NCBI GenBank assembly: GCA_029260335.1
Contig: JAJDDL010000233.1
Coordinates: 1-13,235 of the forward strand
From: Phycisphaerales bacterium
GTDB taxonomy: Bacteria > Planctomycetota > Phycisphaerae > Phycisphaerales > UBA1924
Direction: 5' to 3'
DNA length: 13,235 bases
The notes under the pieces were generated by a model. The model was not told the DNA's origin and did no database searches. It was given only the letters and a program-made list of their open reading frames with translations. The translations under genes were made by a program, and so were the position numbers. Shown piece after piece: positions 1 through 7,110 of the stretch. How positions within the stretch are numbered: the first letter of the stretch is position 1; each line of letters begins with the position of its first letter.

Positions 1-449
1 GCATCCTGTTGCCCCAGACGACCTCTGAGTCGGTGATCAACCGGATGCGTGAGAATCGCAGCCGACTGGTGGCCGAGATCGAGAGCAAGGGCAGCGCGCG
101 GGCCGAGCGGATTCGGTCCGACGCCGAGACCGTCGCGACGACCATCGAGAGCTTTGCGGATCGTCGTGCCAACGAGATCAAGGCCCAGGGTGACATCGAA
201 GCAGCTCCGTTTATTGCCCAGCTCAATCGTCATCCTGAGTTTGCGATCTTCCTGGAAAACATGCGGACGATGAGCGAGATCATGCCCCTGAAGACGACTT
301 GGGTGTTGCCCAGCTCGCTCGCGGGTCTGGAGTTCATCGATCCGGCGTCGCTGGGCAGTGCGCCGCGAGGTGAGCTCCCATTCCCCCGGATGCCTCAGGT
401 CCAAGCGACCGGCGCTCTCGACGATTCCAACGACGTGGAGCGTGACTGA
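1..449 (+). CDS. HflC-like SPFH/band-7 protein, C-terminal part (5' end outside window)
   Basis: The reading frame is open from the left edge (first full codon at 3) to TGA at 447-449, so the true start lies upstream; the TTG at 9 is internal. What is visible matches the C-terminal third of HflC-type proteins. A stretch of the form RMRENR..L..EIES.G...AERIRSDAE is the charged helix after the SPFH domain. It is followed by an Ala/Glu-rich segment, a RHPEFAIFLENMRTM block like the HflC 'PEFYAFWRSLEAY' block, and a short strand (TTWVLPSS). In HflKC this region forms the coiled coil and cap of the membrane cage that surrounds FtsH. The SPFH core and membrane anchor are not in the window, so HflC rather than another SPFH paralogue is an inference, helped by the HflK-like gene that follows with a 1-base overlap. 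The last ~20 residues are a polar tail. Confidence 0.8.
   Translation, partial: ILLPQTTSESVINRMRENRSRLVAEIESKGSARAERIRSDAETVATTIESFADRRANEIKAQGDIEAAPFIAQLNRHPEFAIFLENMRTMSEIMPLKTTWVLPSSLAGLEFIDPASLGSAPRGELPFPRMPQVQATGALDDSNDVERD
437..440 (+). promoter_or_regulatory. Shine-Dalgarno site of the HflK-like gene
   Basis: GGAG lies 8 bases before the ATG at 449, inside the end of the preceding gene. The TGATG junction with this site supports the chosen start and translational coupling. Confidence 0.6.
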
Positions 450-1855
450 TGGCTGATGATCCGATCATCCCCGCGAGCGTCGAATCCAGCGGCCGCGCCG
501 CTTCGGTGCGACTGCGCGAGGGCCAGACGATTCAGACCCAGCAAGACCTGCTGGATCCGGCCCAGCAATCGCTGGCCGACGCGCTCAAGGTCACCCTGCG
601 TTTCGTGCAGGCGGGCATGCTCGTGCTGCTCGTGCTCTTCGCGTTCAGCGGTGTGACCTCGATCAAGGAGGGCGAGGTCGGGTTGCGCCTGACCTTCGGA
701 GAGATCAAGGGTGATGCCAAGGCGCCCGGCGCGCACTTCGCCCTGCCGAGCCCGGTCGGCGATTTCGTGAAGATCGACACCGGCACGAAGCGGTTCAATG
801 AGATGGAAGGCTATTGGCCTTACCTGACGCCCAACCAGCGCAACCAGAGCATCGAGAGCCTTGGTTCGGGTGCGGATCTGGATCCGACGAATGACGGGTC
901 GCTGATCACCGCCGATGGCAACCTTGTCCATACGCAGTGGTCGATCGTGTATCGCCACATGCCAGACCGTGCGAAGCAGTTCGCGGAGAACATCCATCCG
1001 GCACACGAAGAGTTTATTGTGTTGTCGGCGGCTCGCCGGGGCATCGTGCAGGCGGTTGCGGAGATCACAATTGACGAGTTGTTGAAAGAGGCCGGCAGCG
1101 GTCCGGGCTCGGTCGCCTCGCGTGCGCAGGCGATCGCCCAGGAGGTGCTCGACGGTATCAACAGCGGCATCCTCATCGAGGACATGGTCCTCGCCGAGAA
1201 GATGCCGCCTTTGTTTGCTCGGGATAGTTTCGCGGCGGTGCAGTCGGCCGAGTCCAACGCGCGGAGCGAGATTGACAAGGCAGAGCAGGAAGCCTCCCGC
1301 ACACTCAACGAGACCGCGGGCGGGATTCACCCGCAGTTGCGGGCCCTGATCCTGGATTATGACGAGGCGGTGGGGGTGCATGGGGCGGCGATCCAGGTGG
1401 GCAACCCGACGCGGATTGCCGAGACCAAGGCCACGATGGATGGTGTGCTGCAGATGATCGACGATCTGCTTGAGTCTGATGCCGCGGGCGGCGCGGTGGC
1501 TCGGATGATGCTCGAGGCCAAGACCCATCAGTTCGCCGAGCGCAACCGGTGGGAATCGGCGTACAACCGGTTCAACGCCAAGCTTCCGCAGTTTCTGGCC
1601 AATCCGGATGTGACGATCCAAGTGGAGTGGGCCGAGGCGTGGACCAGGCTCGCGAGAAACGACTTTGTTGAGATCCTGACCTATCCGATCGGAGCCGGGC
1701 CAATCCGCCTGGATATCAATCGCGATCCGAACATCATGAAGCGTCAAGAGGAGTCTGCGAAGCAGCGCATGCTGGAGGAAGCCGAGAAGCGCCGTCTTCA
1801 GAGGCAACAGCAGGCCGACTTCAAGACTTCGACCGAACTCATCCTGGAGGGTTGA
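449..1855 (+). CDS. HflK-like SPFH/band-7 membrane protein
   Basis: 468 residues. A polar cytoplasmic N-terminus (1-50) is followed by one membrane segment (about 52-69) and then an SPFH domain beginning SIKEGEVGLRLTFGEI and running to about 260. The segment around 150-170 (TADGNLVHTQWSIVYRH) and the AVAEITIDELL block are typical of HflK. An Ala/Glu-rich helix (about 265-290) follows, as in HflK. In E. coli, HflK and HflC form a cage around the FtsH protease and restrain it. Here the region beyond 290 does not look like classical HflK: it is a long mostly helical extension ending in a Lys/Arg/Gln/Glu-rich coiled coil (about 429-457). The ATG overlaps the previous stop (TGATG) and has GGAG 8 bases upstream. 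The order, HflC-like before HflK-like, is the reverse of E. coli. No ftsH is visible; the partner in this operon appears to be an ABC exporter. Confidence 0.85.
   Translation: MADDPIIPASVESSGRAASVRLREGQTIQTQQDLLDPAQQSLADALKVTLRFVQAGMLVLLVLFAFSGVTSIKEGEVGLRLTFGEIKGDAKAPGAHFALPSPVGDFVKIDTGTKRFNEMEGYWPYLTPNQRNQSIESLGSGADLDPTNDGSLITADGNLVHTQWSIVYRHMPDRAKQFAENIHPAHEEFIVLSAARRGIVQAVAEITIDELLKEAGSGPGSVASRAQAIAQEVLDGINSGILIEDMVLAEKMPPLFARDSFAAVQSAESNARSEIDKAEQEASRTLNETAGGIHPQLRALILDYDEAVGVHGAAIQVGNPTRIAETKATMDGVLQMIDDLLESDAAGGAVARMMLEAKTHQFAERNRWESAYNRFNAKLPQFLANPDVTIQVEWAEAWTRLARNDFVEILTYPIGAGPIRLDINRDPNIMKRQEESAKQRMLEEAEKRRLQRQQQADFKTSTELILEG
1846..1850 (+). promoter_or_regulatory. Shine-Dalgarno site of the ABC ATPase gene
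   Basis: GGAGG sits 4 bases before ATG 1855 and only 1 base before an in-frame TTG at 1852. The ATG is therefore the better start, giving another TGATG overlap with the upstream stop. Confidence 0.6.
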
Positions 1856-3072
1856 TGGCACAGGCCGCGAAATCCCGGGATGGTGAACCCGTAGTCGTCG
1901 CGCAGGGTTTGTCGCGTGTGTTCAAGGACTTCTGGCGGCGTGATCGCGTGCGTGCGGTCGACAATCTCACGTTTGAGATTCAGCCGCACGAGATCTTCGG
2001 TCTGCTCGGGCCCAACGGTTCGGGCAAGAGCACGACGATCAAGATCCTGCTCGGACTGCTCCGTCCCACCAAGGGTCGAGTTTCGGTCTTTGGACGCCCG
2101 CCCTCGGACGTTTCGATCAAGAAGCGCATCGGCTATCTGCCCGAAGAGTCCTATCTCTACGGCTATCTCAACGCCCGGGAGACGCTTGAGTACTACGCCA
2201 AGCTCTTTGGCATCCCACCCAAGACTCGCACGAAGCGCATCGACGAGTTGCTTGAGATGGTCGGGCTCTCCCGCGCCCAGCACCGTCCGGTCCATGAGTA
2301 TTCCAAGGGGATGCAGCGCCGGATCGGCCTCGCGCAGGCGCTTATCAACGATCCCGATTTTCTGATCCTCGATGAGCCCACCACCGGGCTCGATCCGATC
2401 GGTACACGCCAGGTCAAGGATCTCATCGTCCGTCTGGGCGAGCGTGGGAAGACTGTGCTGCTTTCGAGCCATCTGCTTGCGGACGTCGAGGATGTGGTCG
2501 ATCGCATGGTCATTCTCTACGGCGGCAAGAAGCGCGAGGAAGGCACATGCAACGACTTGCTCGTCTCTCGCACGCGTTCCACGGTTGAGATCGACTCGAT
2601 GGATGAGTCGCTCGTCAACGAGATCGACCAGGTTATTCGCAATAGGACCGGTGGCGAGCGCGGCGTGATCCGAGTCTCGCATCCGCGCCAGACACTCGAA
2701 GAGAAGTTCCTCGATATCGTCGAGCAGGCCCGCGCCGAACGAGCCGAGACCTCCGGTGCCGATCAGGGCGAGGTCGCGGCGTTCCTGACCGGGCCAGCCG
2801 AGGGCGCACATCTGATCGAATCTCTGGTCGAAGCCGCCGACGAGGCCACGCCGCCGCCGGAGTTTGAGTCCGCAGAAGAGCCGGCGGCCGCAACGCCTGC
2901 AGAAGACGTGCTTGCCGGATTGGTCGCCAAGCCCGACGAGCCCGCGCCACAGGAAACCACCTCGGCCGCTCCGCCCAAGCCCGCGTCTCGCCCAGCCGAT
3001 ACCGGCGGCGTCGATGAAGACGTGATCGGTTCACTCCTGGACAGTTCCGATGATCCGGAGCGCCAGACGTGA
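1855..3072 (+). CDS. ABC transporter ATP-binding protein with long acidic C-terminal tail
   Basis: 405 residues from ATG 1855. All parts of an ABC-2/CcmA-type ATPase are present: Walker A GPNGSGKST (about 52-60), a Q-loop region IGYLPEE with Glu in place of Gln (common in this subfamily), signature YSKGM (about 149-153), Walker B FLILDEP followed by TTGLDP (about 169-181), and the switch histidine in LLSSHLL (about 203-209). The ATPase and its accessory domain end near residue 290. Classical members are about 240-330 residues. The remaining ~115 residues are rich in Ala, Pro and Glu and look disordered, except for three copies of a short motif (listed separately). It should energise the permease encoded next, whose GTG start overlaps this stop by 4 bases. 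Transport direction is inferred to be export from the family; the substrate cannot be read from the sequence. Confidence 0.9.
   Translation: MAQAAKSRDGEPVVVAQGLSRVFKDFWRRDRVRAVDNLTFEIQPHEIFGLLGPNGSGKSTTIKILLGLLRPTKGRVSVFGRPPSDVSIKKRIGYLPEESYLYGYLNARETLEYYAKLFGIPPKTRTKRIDELLEMVGLSRAQHRPVHEYSKGMQRRIGLAQALINDPDFLILDEPTTGLDPIGTRQVKDLIVRLGERGKTVLLSSHLLADVEDVVDRMVILYGGKKREEGTCNDLLVSRTRSTVEIDSMDESLVNEIDQVIRNRTGGERGVIRVSHPRQTLEEKFLDIVEQARAERAETSGADQGEVAAFLTGPAEGAHLIESLVEAADEATPPPEFESAEEPAAATPAEDVLAGLVAKPDEPAPQETTSAAPPKPASRPADTGGVDEDVIGSLLDSSDDPERQT
2809..3057 (+). other. Three copies of a short motif in the tail of the ABC ATPase
   Basis: Within the low-complexity tail, three 13-residue segments align without gaps: HLIESLVEAADEA (319-331), DVLAGLVAKPDEP (351-363) and DVIGSLLDSSDDP (389-401). 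The shared pattern is [DH]-[VL]-[IL]-x-[SG]-L-[VL]-x-x-x-D-[ED]-[AP]. Each is a short hydrophobic, probably helical patch followed by acidic residues, separated by Pro/Ala/Glu linkers. This looks like a tandem set of linear interaction motifs. The alignment is direct observation; a docking role is inference. Confidence 0.55.
3057..3060 (+). promoter_or_regulatory. Shine-Dalgarno site of the permease gene
   Basis: GGAG lies 8 bases before GTG 3069. It supports the GTG start over the later in-frame ATG at 3108, which has no comparable site. Confidence 0.55.
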
Positions 3073-4988
3073 TAGAGCGGCTCCGCGATCTGTGGCGACG
3101 GATCTCCATGGCTCAGCAGTCGCGGCTGTTCAAGATCGTTGCGACCGTGCTGGTCTCGCTCGCCGCGATCGGCATCCTGGGATTCAGCGCACTCGACAGC
3201 GCACGCGACTCGATGGACGTCGCGTCGGGCGCCACCGAAGAGACTACGGCCGATGATCCTGCCGATCAGTCGTTCACAGAGGCTCGCCGGGTCATCATCG
3301 GTATCTTGGGCAAGGCCAACGAGGACACGAGCGTCGTGTTTCCCACGCTTATTGCCGCGGGCGTCTCGCTTGTGGTCATCTGGCTCGGGCTAGCGATCAC
3401 CTACATCTTGTTCTTAGGAGTCGCGGGGACGATCGCCTGGGGTGTGGGTGGCATGCTCGGCGCCGAGGGCACCTCGCGATTGCTTCTGGGCGTGCTTGCG
3501 CTGATGGCCTCGTTCGCGGCATTGCTCCAGGGCTTGCGCGCCGCGTTTGGCGGGCGGGGTCCGGTTCGCGCGATCGCACGCAATGTCCTTGCCGAGGCGG
3601 TCCGGCTCAAAATAAGCGTCGTGTTCATCGTGCTGCTCGTGTTTGCGCTTGCCTCGATTCCGGGGCTTATCGATTCGCAGGACGCGCTGCGCTATCGCGT
3701 GCAATCGCTCTTGCAATATGGCACGGGCGGCAGTTTCTGGATAATCGCGTTGCTCATCGTGCTGCTCAGCGTCGCGACCGTGGCGTTCGATCAGCGCGAT
3801 CGGACGATCTGGCAGACGATGACCAAGCCGGTCAGCGCGGCGCAATATATCGGGGGCAAATGGCTCGGGATCGCCGGGCTCAGCGCGGTGCTCTTGGGCG
3901 TGTGCGCCTCGGGTGTGTTCTTGTTCACCGACTACGTCCGCAACCAGCCCGCCCTCGGCGAGAGCCAGCCCTACGTCTCGGTTTCCGGCGTTATCAGCGA
4001 GGACCGGATGATCCTCGAGTCGCGCATCCTGACGGCGCGAGTCGGCAGGACGCCCGATGCGCCGATCGAGCCCGACAACCCGGTCTTCCTGGAAAGCGTG
4101 CGAAGCTACATCAGGGGCCAGCAGGCAATCAATCCGAGCTTTGCGCAGGAAGACGAAGAGTTTGCCGAGGTTCTCGATAGCTTGTATCGGTCCTACGTCG
4201 CCAGCCGCTATCGATTGGTCCCCGGTCAGTGGCGCGAGTTCGTGTTCAATGGGATGCAGAGCGCGCGCTCGAGCGACCGGCTGATCACGCTTCTGCTGAA
4301 GGTCAAGACCAACGTCAACAACCCGACGAACTTCTATCGCCTGCATATAGATTGGGAAGGCGGCGACGATCTCATCGAGGAAGAGGTCGCCCTCGGGACG
4401 ATCAACCGAATTGAGATTCCCAACGACGCGGTGCTCGATGACGGCACGCTTGTTATCTTCGTCAAGAACATGGGGCGAAGCGATGACCCCATGCAGCCGC
4501 CGGACATTCTGAATGTGTCCGAGGCCGACGGTATCGAGATCACCTACAGCGTTGGCAGCTACCACGTCAACTTTGCGCGCGTGGTCTTCGTGCTGTGGGT
4601 CAAGCTGATGTTCCTCTCGATCATCTCGCTGACAGCCGCGACGTTCCTGAGTTTCCCAGTTGCGGTGCTGATGAGCCTGACGATCTTCCTCGCCGCCGAG
4701 GGCGCGGGGTATATCGCGACCAGCTTGGAGTCCTACCGGATCCAGAACCAGGCGGGCGAGACGCTCATCGTGAACCTCTTGACCGCCAAGATCTCCGAGC
4801 TCATCTCCAGCGTCTTCAGCGTCTACGCCGATCTCCAGCCGACCAGCCGTCTTGTCGAGGGGCGTTTGCTGAGCTGGGGTGAGGTCGGAATGGGCGTGAT
4901 CGTGCTTGGCGCGGTCTCGGCGGTGCTCTTCGCCCTGGCTTGTCTGATCTTCCGGAGGCGAGAGCTCGCAATTTACTCCGGGCACTAG
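3069..4988 (+). CDS. ABC-2 type transporter permease with large extracytoplasmic domain
   Basis: 639 residues from GTG 3069 (GTGA overlap with the ATPase stop). Hydrophobic segments lie near 20-41, 91-116, 117-133, 136-157, 181-201, 222-242 and 265-287, and again near 503-523, 524-547 and 605-627. The block DQRDRTIWQTMTKPVSAAQY (240-260), between two membrane segments, is the conserved cytoplasmic element of ABC-2 permeases ('R..GT....L..P.....Y..GK'). Between about 288 and 502 lies a soluble domain of roughly 215 residues, rich in acidic residues and beta-prone, probably outside the membrane. A short acidic loop (about 42-72) follows the first membrane segment. The protein would pair with the ATPase before it; the coupled order ATPase-permease is usual for such exporters. 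Which molecule is moved is unknown. The family call is firm and the topology approximate. Confidence 0.85.
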   Translation: MIERLRDLWRRISMAQQSRLFKIVATVLVSLAAIGILGFSALDSARDSMDVASGATEETTADDPADQSFTEARRVIIGILGKANEDTSVVFPTLIAAGVSLVVIWLGLAITYILFLGVAGTIAWGVGGMLGAEGTSRLLLGVLALMASFAALLQGLRAAFGGRGPVRAIARNVLAEAVRLKISVVFIVLLVFALASIPGLIDSQDALRYRVQSLLQYGTGGSFWIIALLIVLLSVATVAFDQRDRTIWQTMTKPVSAAQYIGGKWLGIAGLSAVLLGVCASGVFLFTDYVRNQPALGESQPYVSVSGVISEDRMILESRILTARVGRTPDAPIEPDNPVFLESVRSYIRGQQAINPSFAQEDEEFAEVLDSLYRSYVASRYRLVPGQWREFVFNGMQSARSSDRLITLLLKVKTNVNNPTNFYRLHIDWEGGDDLIEEEVALGTINRIEIPNDAVLDDGTLVIFVKNMGRSDDPMQPPDILNVSEADGIEITYSVGSYHVNFARVVFVLWVKLMFLSIISLTAATFLSFPVAVLMSLTIFLAAEGAGYIATSLESYRIQNQAGETLIVNLLTAKISELISSVFSVYADLQPTSRLVEGRLLSWGEVGMGVIVLGAVSAVLFALACLIFRRRELAIYSGH

Positions 4989-5056
4989 CAGCCCCGCGAA
5001 CCCGAGCCCCCAAGGCGACGAACGAAGGATGACCGCCCGCGAGCGGGACCAATCGC

Positions 5057-5061
5057 AGGAG
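5057..5061 (+). promoter_or_regulatory. Shine-Dalgarno site fixing the start of the helical-repeat protein
   Basis: AGGAG lies 6 bases before ATG 5068. The earlier in-frame ATG at 5029 directly abuts a GAAGG with no usable spacing. Starting at 5068 also puts the hydrophobic anchor right at the N-terminus. Confidence 0.65.
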
Positions 5062-5067
5062 CACGCC

Positions 5068-7092
5068 ATGCAACGCAGCCGACTCATCCAGCTCATGGCC
5101 GCCACCGTCGCAGTTCTGAGTCTGTTCTCGGCGGCCTTCATGGGCCCGAGGATCAACGCCAGCGCGGCTCGGCACCAGCTCGTGTATGTCGATCGTGCCG
5201 AGGAGAACGCCCCGCCCCAGGTTGCGCTGGGGATCGCCATGGGCGCACTCCGCGGCGTGTTCGTCAACTACCTCTGGATTCGCGCCAACCGACTGAAAGA
5301 AGAGGGCAAGTTCCACGAGGCGATGACCCTGGCCCGCGCGATCACCACCCTCCAGCCGCGCTTCCCCGACGTGTGGACCTTCCACGCGTGGAACCTGGCG
5401 TACAACATCTCGGTCTCGGCCAACACCCGCGAGGAGCGCTGGGAGTGGGTCAACAAGGGCATCCGCCTGCTCCGCGATGAGGGCGTGGTCTACAACCCCA
5501 ACGCGCTGCTCGTGCACCGCGAGCTGAGCTGGATCTTCCTGCACAAGGTCGCCGGGTTCACCGACGACGCCAACCAGTACTACAAGCGGGCGTTGGCGGC
5601 AGAGTGGACCGAGATTCTGGGTGAGCCCCCGGTCCTTTCGCCCGTGACGCGCACACGAGAGGGCGCTATCGGGGCGTTCATCGAATGGCTCACGCCGATC
5701 GTCGACGCCCCGCGCGGCATGCGAGGGTTGCTGGCCTCGGCGCCCGATGAAGAATCTCGCCAGACGCTCCAGCGGTTGATCGACACGATCGAGGGTGGCG
5801 CCGCCGACGACCTTGGCATCGATTTTCTCCAGCGATATACCCGCATGCACATGCTGCTCGAATCGAGCTATCGCGAGATCGTCACCGCCATGTCCGAGCG
5901 AGCGAGAGAGGCCCGCCCGCGCACGGCGATACTCCGCGATCTCATGCTCGACCCACAGTACGACGACGCGTTCGACTTGCTCTTGCCGTATGTTCGCCGC
6001 AAGGTCCTCGTCGAGGACTATCACATGGATCCTCACCGGATGGTCCGCTACACAGAGAAGTATGGTCCCTTGGATTGGCGTCATCCCGCCGCGCACAGCC
6101 TCTATTGGGCGGCCAAGGGCGTCGAGTCGACGTTTACCCGAATTCGCGAGCGCACGATTAGTGATTACGACTTTGTCAACGCCGATCGGCACGTCATCCA
6201 GAGCCTCCAGGAACTCTATCGCTCGGGCGAGTTGTACTTCAGCTATGTCTACTGGGCCGTGCCCCAGCTCCAGGTGCAAGAGCAGGGGAGCCAGAGCGTG
6301 TACTCGCTCTACCTGGCGGTCCCCAACGCGCACTTCGTCGAGATGTACGGCGAGATCGTCATTGAGGTAGCTCGGCGGAGCAAATATGACCAGGAGAATC
6401 GCATCTGGGGCCTCTATGACGGTGGGTATGAGAACTTTCTGAAGGACGCGATTCGGTTCTTCTACCGCCGAGGGCAAAAGGATGTCGCGCAGCGGTATCT
6501 GTACATTCTGATCGAGCGCCCGACACTGTCGCTCAACGACACTTGGAAGAACGATCGTTACGCCCAGACTCTTGAGAACTTCATCAATGATCAGTACGCC
6601 GACGAGCGATTCAAGAGCACTTACGTCGCGCAGAGTGAGGTGAGCGGCGCGATCCAGGCGTCCGTTGTCGCGTTGCTGGAGGGCAACGTTCCGTTGTTCA
6701 ACAGCAACTGGCAATACGCCGAGATCTTCCACCAGAAGTACACCGAAGCGCAGGTCAAGGCGATGCAGACCGCGACCGGCACCGAGTCCACGCGGACCGA
6801 GGTTATGGATCGCGACTGGCGTTTCTACGCCGGCACGCACGTTGCCACGTTCGTCGCCCAGCTCGATATCGAGCAGGCCGAGCAGGTCTATATGCGTGCC
6901 CCGGGAGATCTGAAGAACTGGGTTTACACGGTCATGGCTGATCGCGTTGGCTTCTCGACCAATCCGGGCCAGTCTCTTGCCGGGCGTGATTTCTTTGAGG
7001 TCTTCCCCGAGCCCGAGGAGTACGAGTTGTTCCGTTCTTGGTACGAGAACGCGATCCGCGCTCGCGCCGCGAAGGGTCCAGTGCAGAACTAG
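5068..7092 (+). CDS. Membrane-anchored TPR-like helical-repeat protein (function unknown)
   Basis: 674 residues from ATG 5068. The N-terminus has two basic residues and then a hydrophobic stretch (about 7-25), so it is probably a signal anchor or uncleaved signal with the rest outside the cytoplasm. The segment at about 59-113 (MGALRGVFVNYLWIRANRL..., then KFHEAMTLARAITTLQPRFPDVWTFHAWNLAYN) reads as degenerate TPR helices. A second conserved-looking block is at about 124-161 (RWEWVNKGIRLLRDEG, HRELSWIFLHK). Both resemble a family I recall from planctomycetes and relatives, usually annotated only as tetratricopeptide protein. The rest is rich in Tyr, Trp, Glu and Arg and largely alpha-helical; no catalytic motif is visible. 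It follows the permease after 79 bases on the same strand with no visible terminator between, so it probably belongs to the same operon and may be a partner of the exporter. It ends 18 bases before a convergent gene. Confidence 0.7.
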   Translation: MQRSRLIQLMAATVAVLSLFSAAFMGPRINASAARHQLVYVDRAEENAPPQVALGIAMGALRGVFVNYLWIRANRLKEEGKFHEAMTLARAITTLQPRFPDVWTFHAWNLAYNISVSANTREERWEWVNKGIRLLRDEGVVYNPNALLVHRELSWIFLHKVAGFTDDANQYYKRALAAEWTEILGEPPVLSPVTRTREGAIGAFIEWLTPIVDAPRGMRGLLASAPDEESRQTLQRLIDTIEGGAADDLGIDFLQRYTRMHMLLESSYREIVTAMSERAREARPRTAILRDLMLDPQYDDAFDLLLPYVRRKVLVEDYHMDPHRMVRYTEKYGPLDWRHPAAHSLYWAAKGVESTFTRIRERTISDYDFVNADRHVIQSLQELYRSGELYFSYVYWAVPQLQVQEQGSQSVYSLYLAVPNAHFVEMYGEIVIEVARRSKYDQENRIWGLYDGGYENFLKDAIRFFYRRGQKDVAQRYLYILIERPTLSLNDTWKNDRYAQTLENFINDQYADERFKSTYVAQSEVSGAIQASVVALLEGNVPLFNSNWQYAEIFHQKYTEAQVKAMQTATGTESTRTEVMDRDWRFYAGTHVATFVAQLDIEQAEQVYMRAPGDLKNWVYTVMADRVGFSTNPGQSLAGRDFFEVFPEPEEYELFRSWYENAIRARAAKGPVQN

Positions 7093-7110
7093 TTGGCGAC
7101 CAGCGGCGTC

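Noticed and set aside
395..1861. 488-residue open frame antisense to the HflK-like gene
   Set aside because: It is a mirror of a high-GC coding frame: the composition is Arg/Leu/His-rich with no domain, while the plus-strand frame has clear SPFH features and coupled starts.
5034..5045. Hairpin CCCGC-GA-GCGGG before the helical-repeat gene as a terminator
   Set aside because: A 5-bp stem with a 2-base loop is too small and sterically poor; it does not separate the operon.
5029..5067. Earlier ATG for the helical-repeat protein
   Set aside because: It directly abuts a GAAGG with no spacing and would put 13 polar residues before the anchor, whereas ATG 5068 has AGGAG at 6 bases.
3414..5267. 617-residue open frame antisense to the permease
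   Set aside because: Arg/Asp/His-rich with no hydrophobic core or motif. It spans two real plus-strand genes and their gap, which is typical of a GC-driven shadow.
4816..6840. 674-residue open frame antisense to the permease end and helical-repeat gene
   Set aside because: Same kind of shadow; the sense frame has a good Shine-Dalgarno, a signal anchor and a family-like N-terminus.
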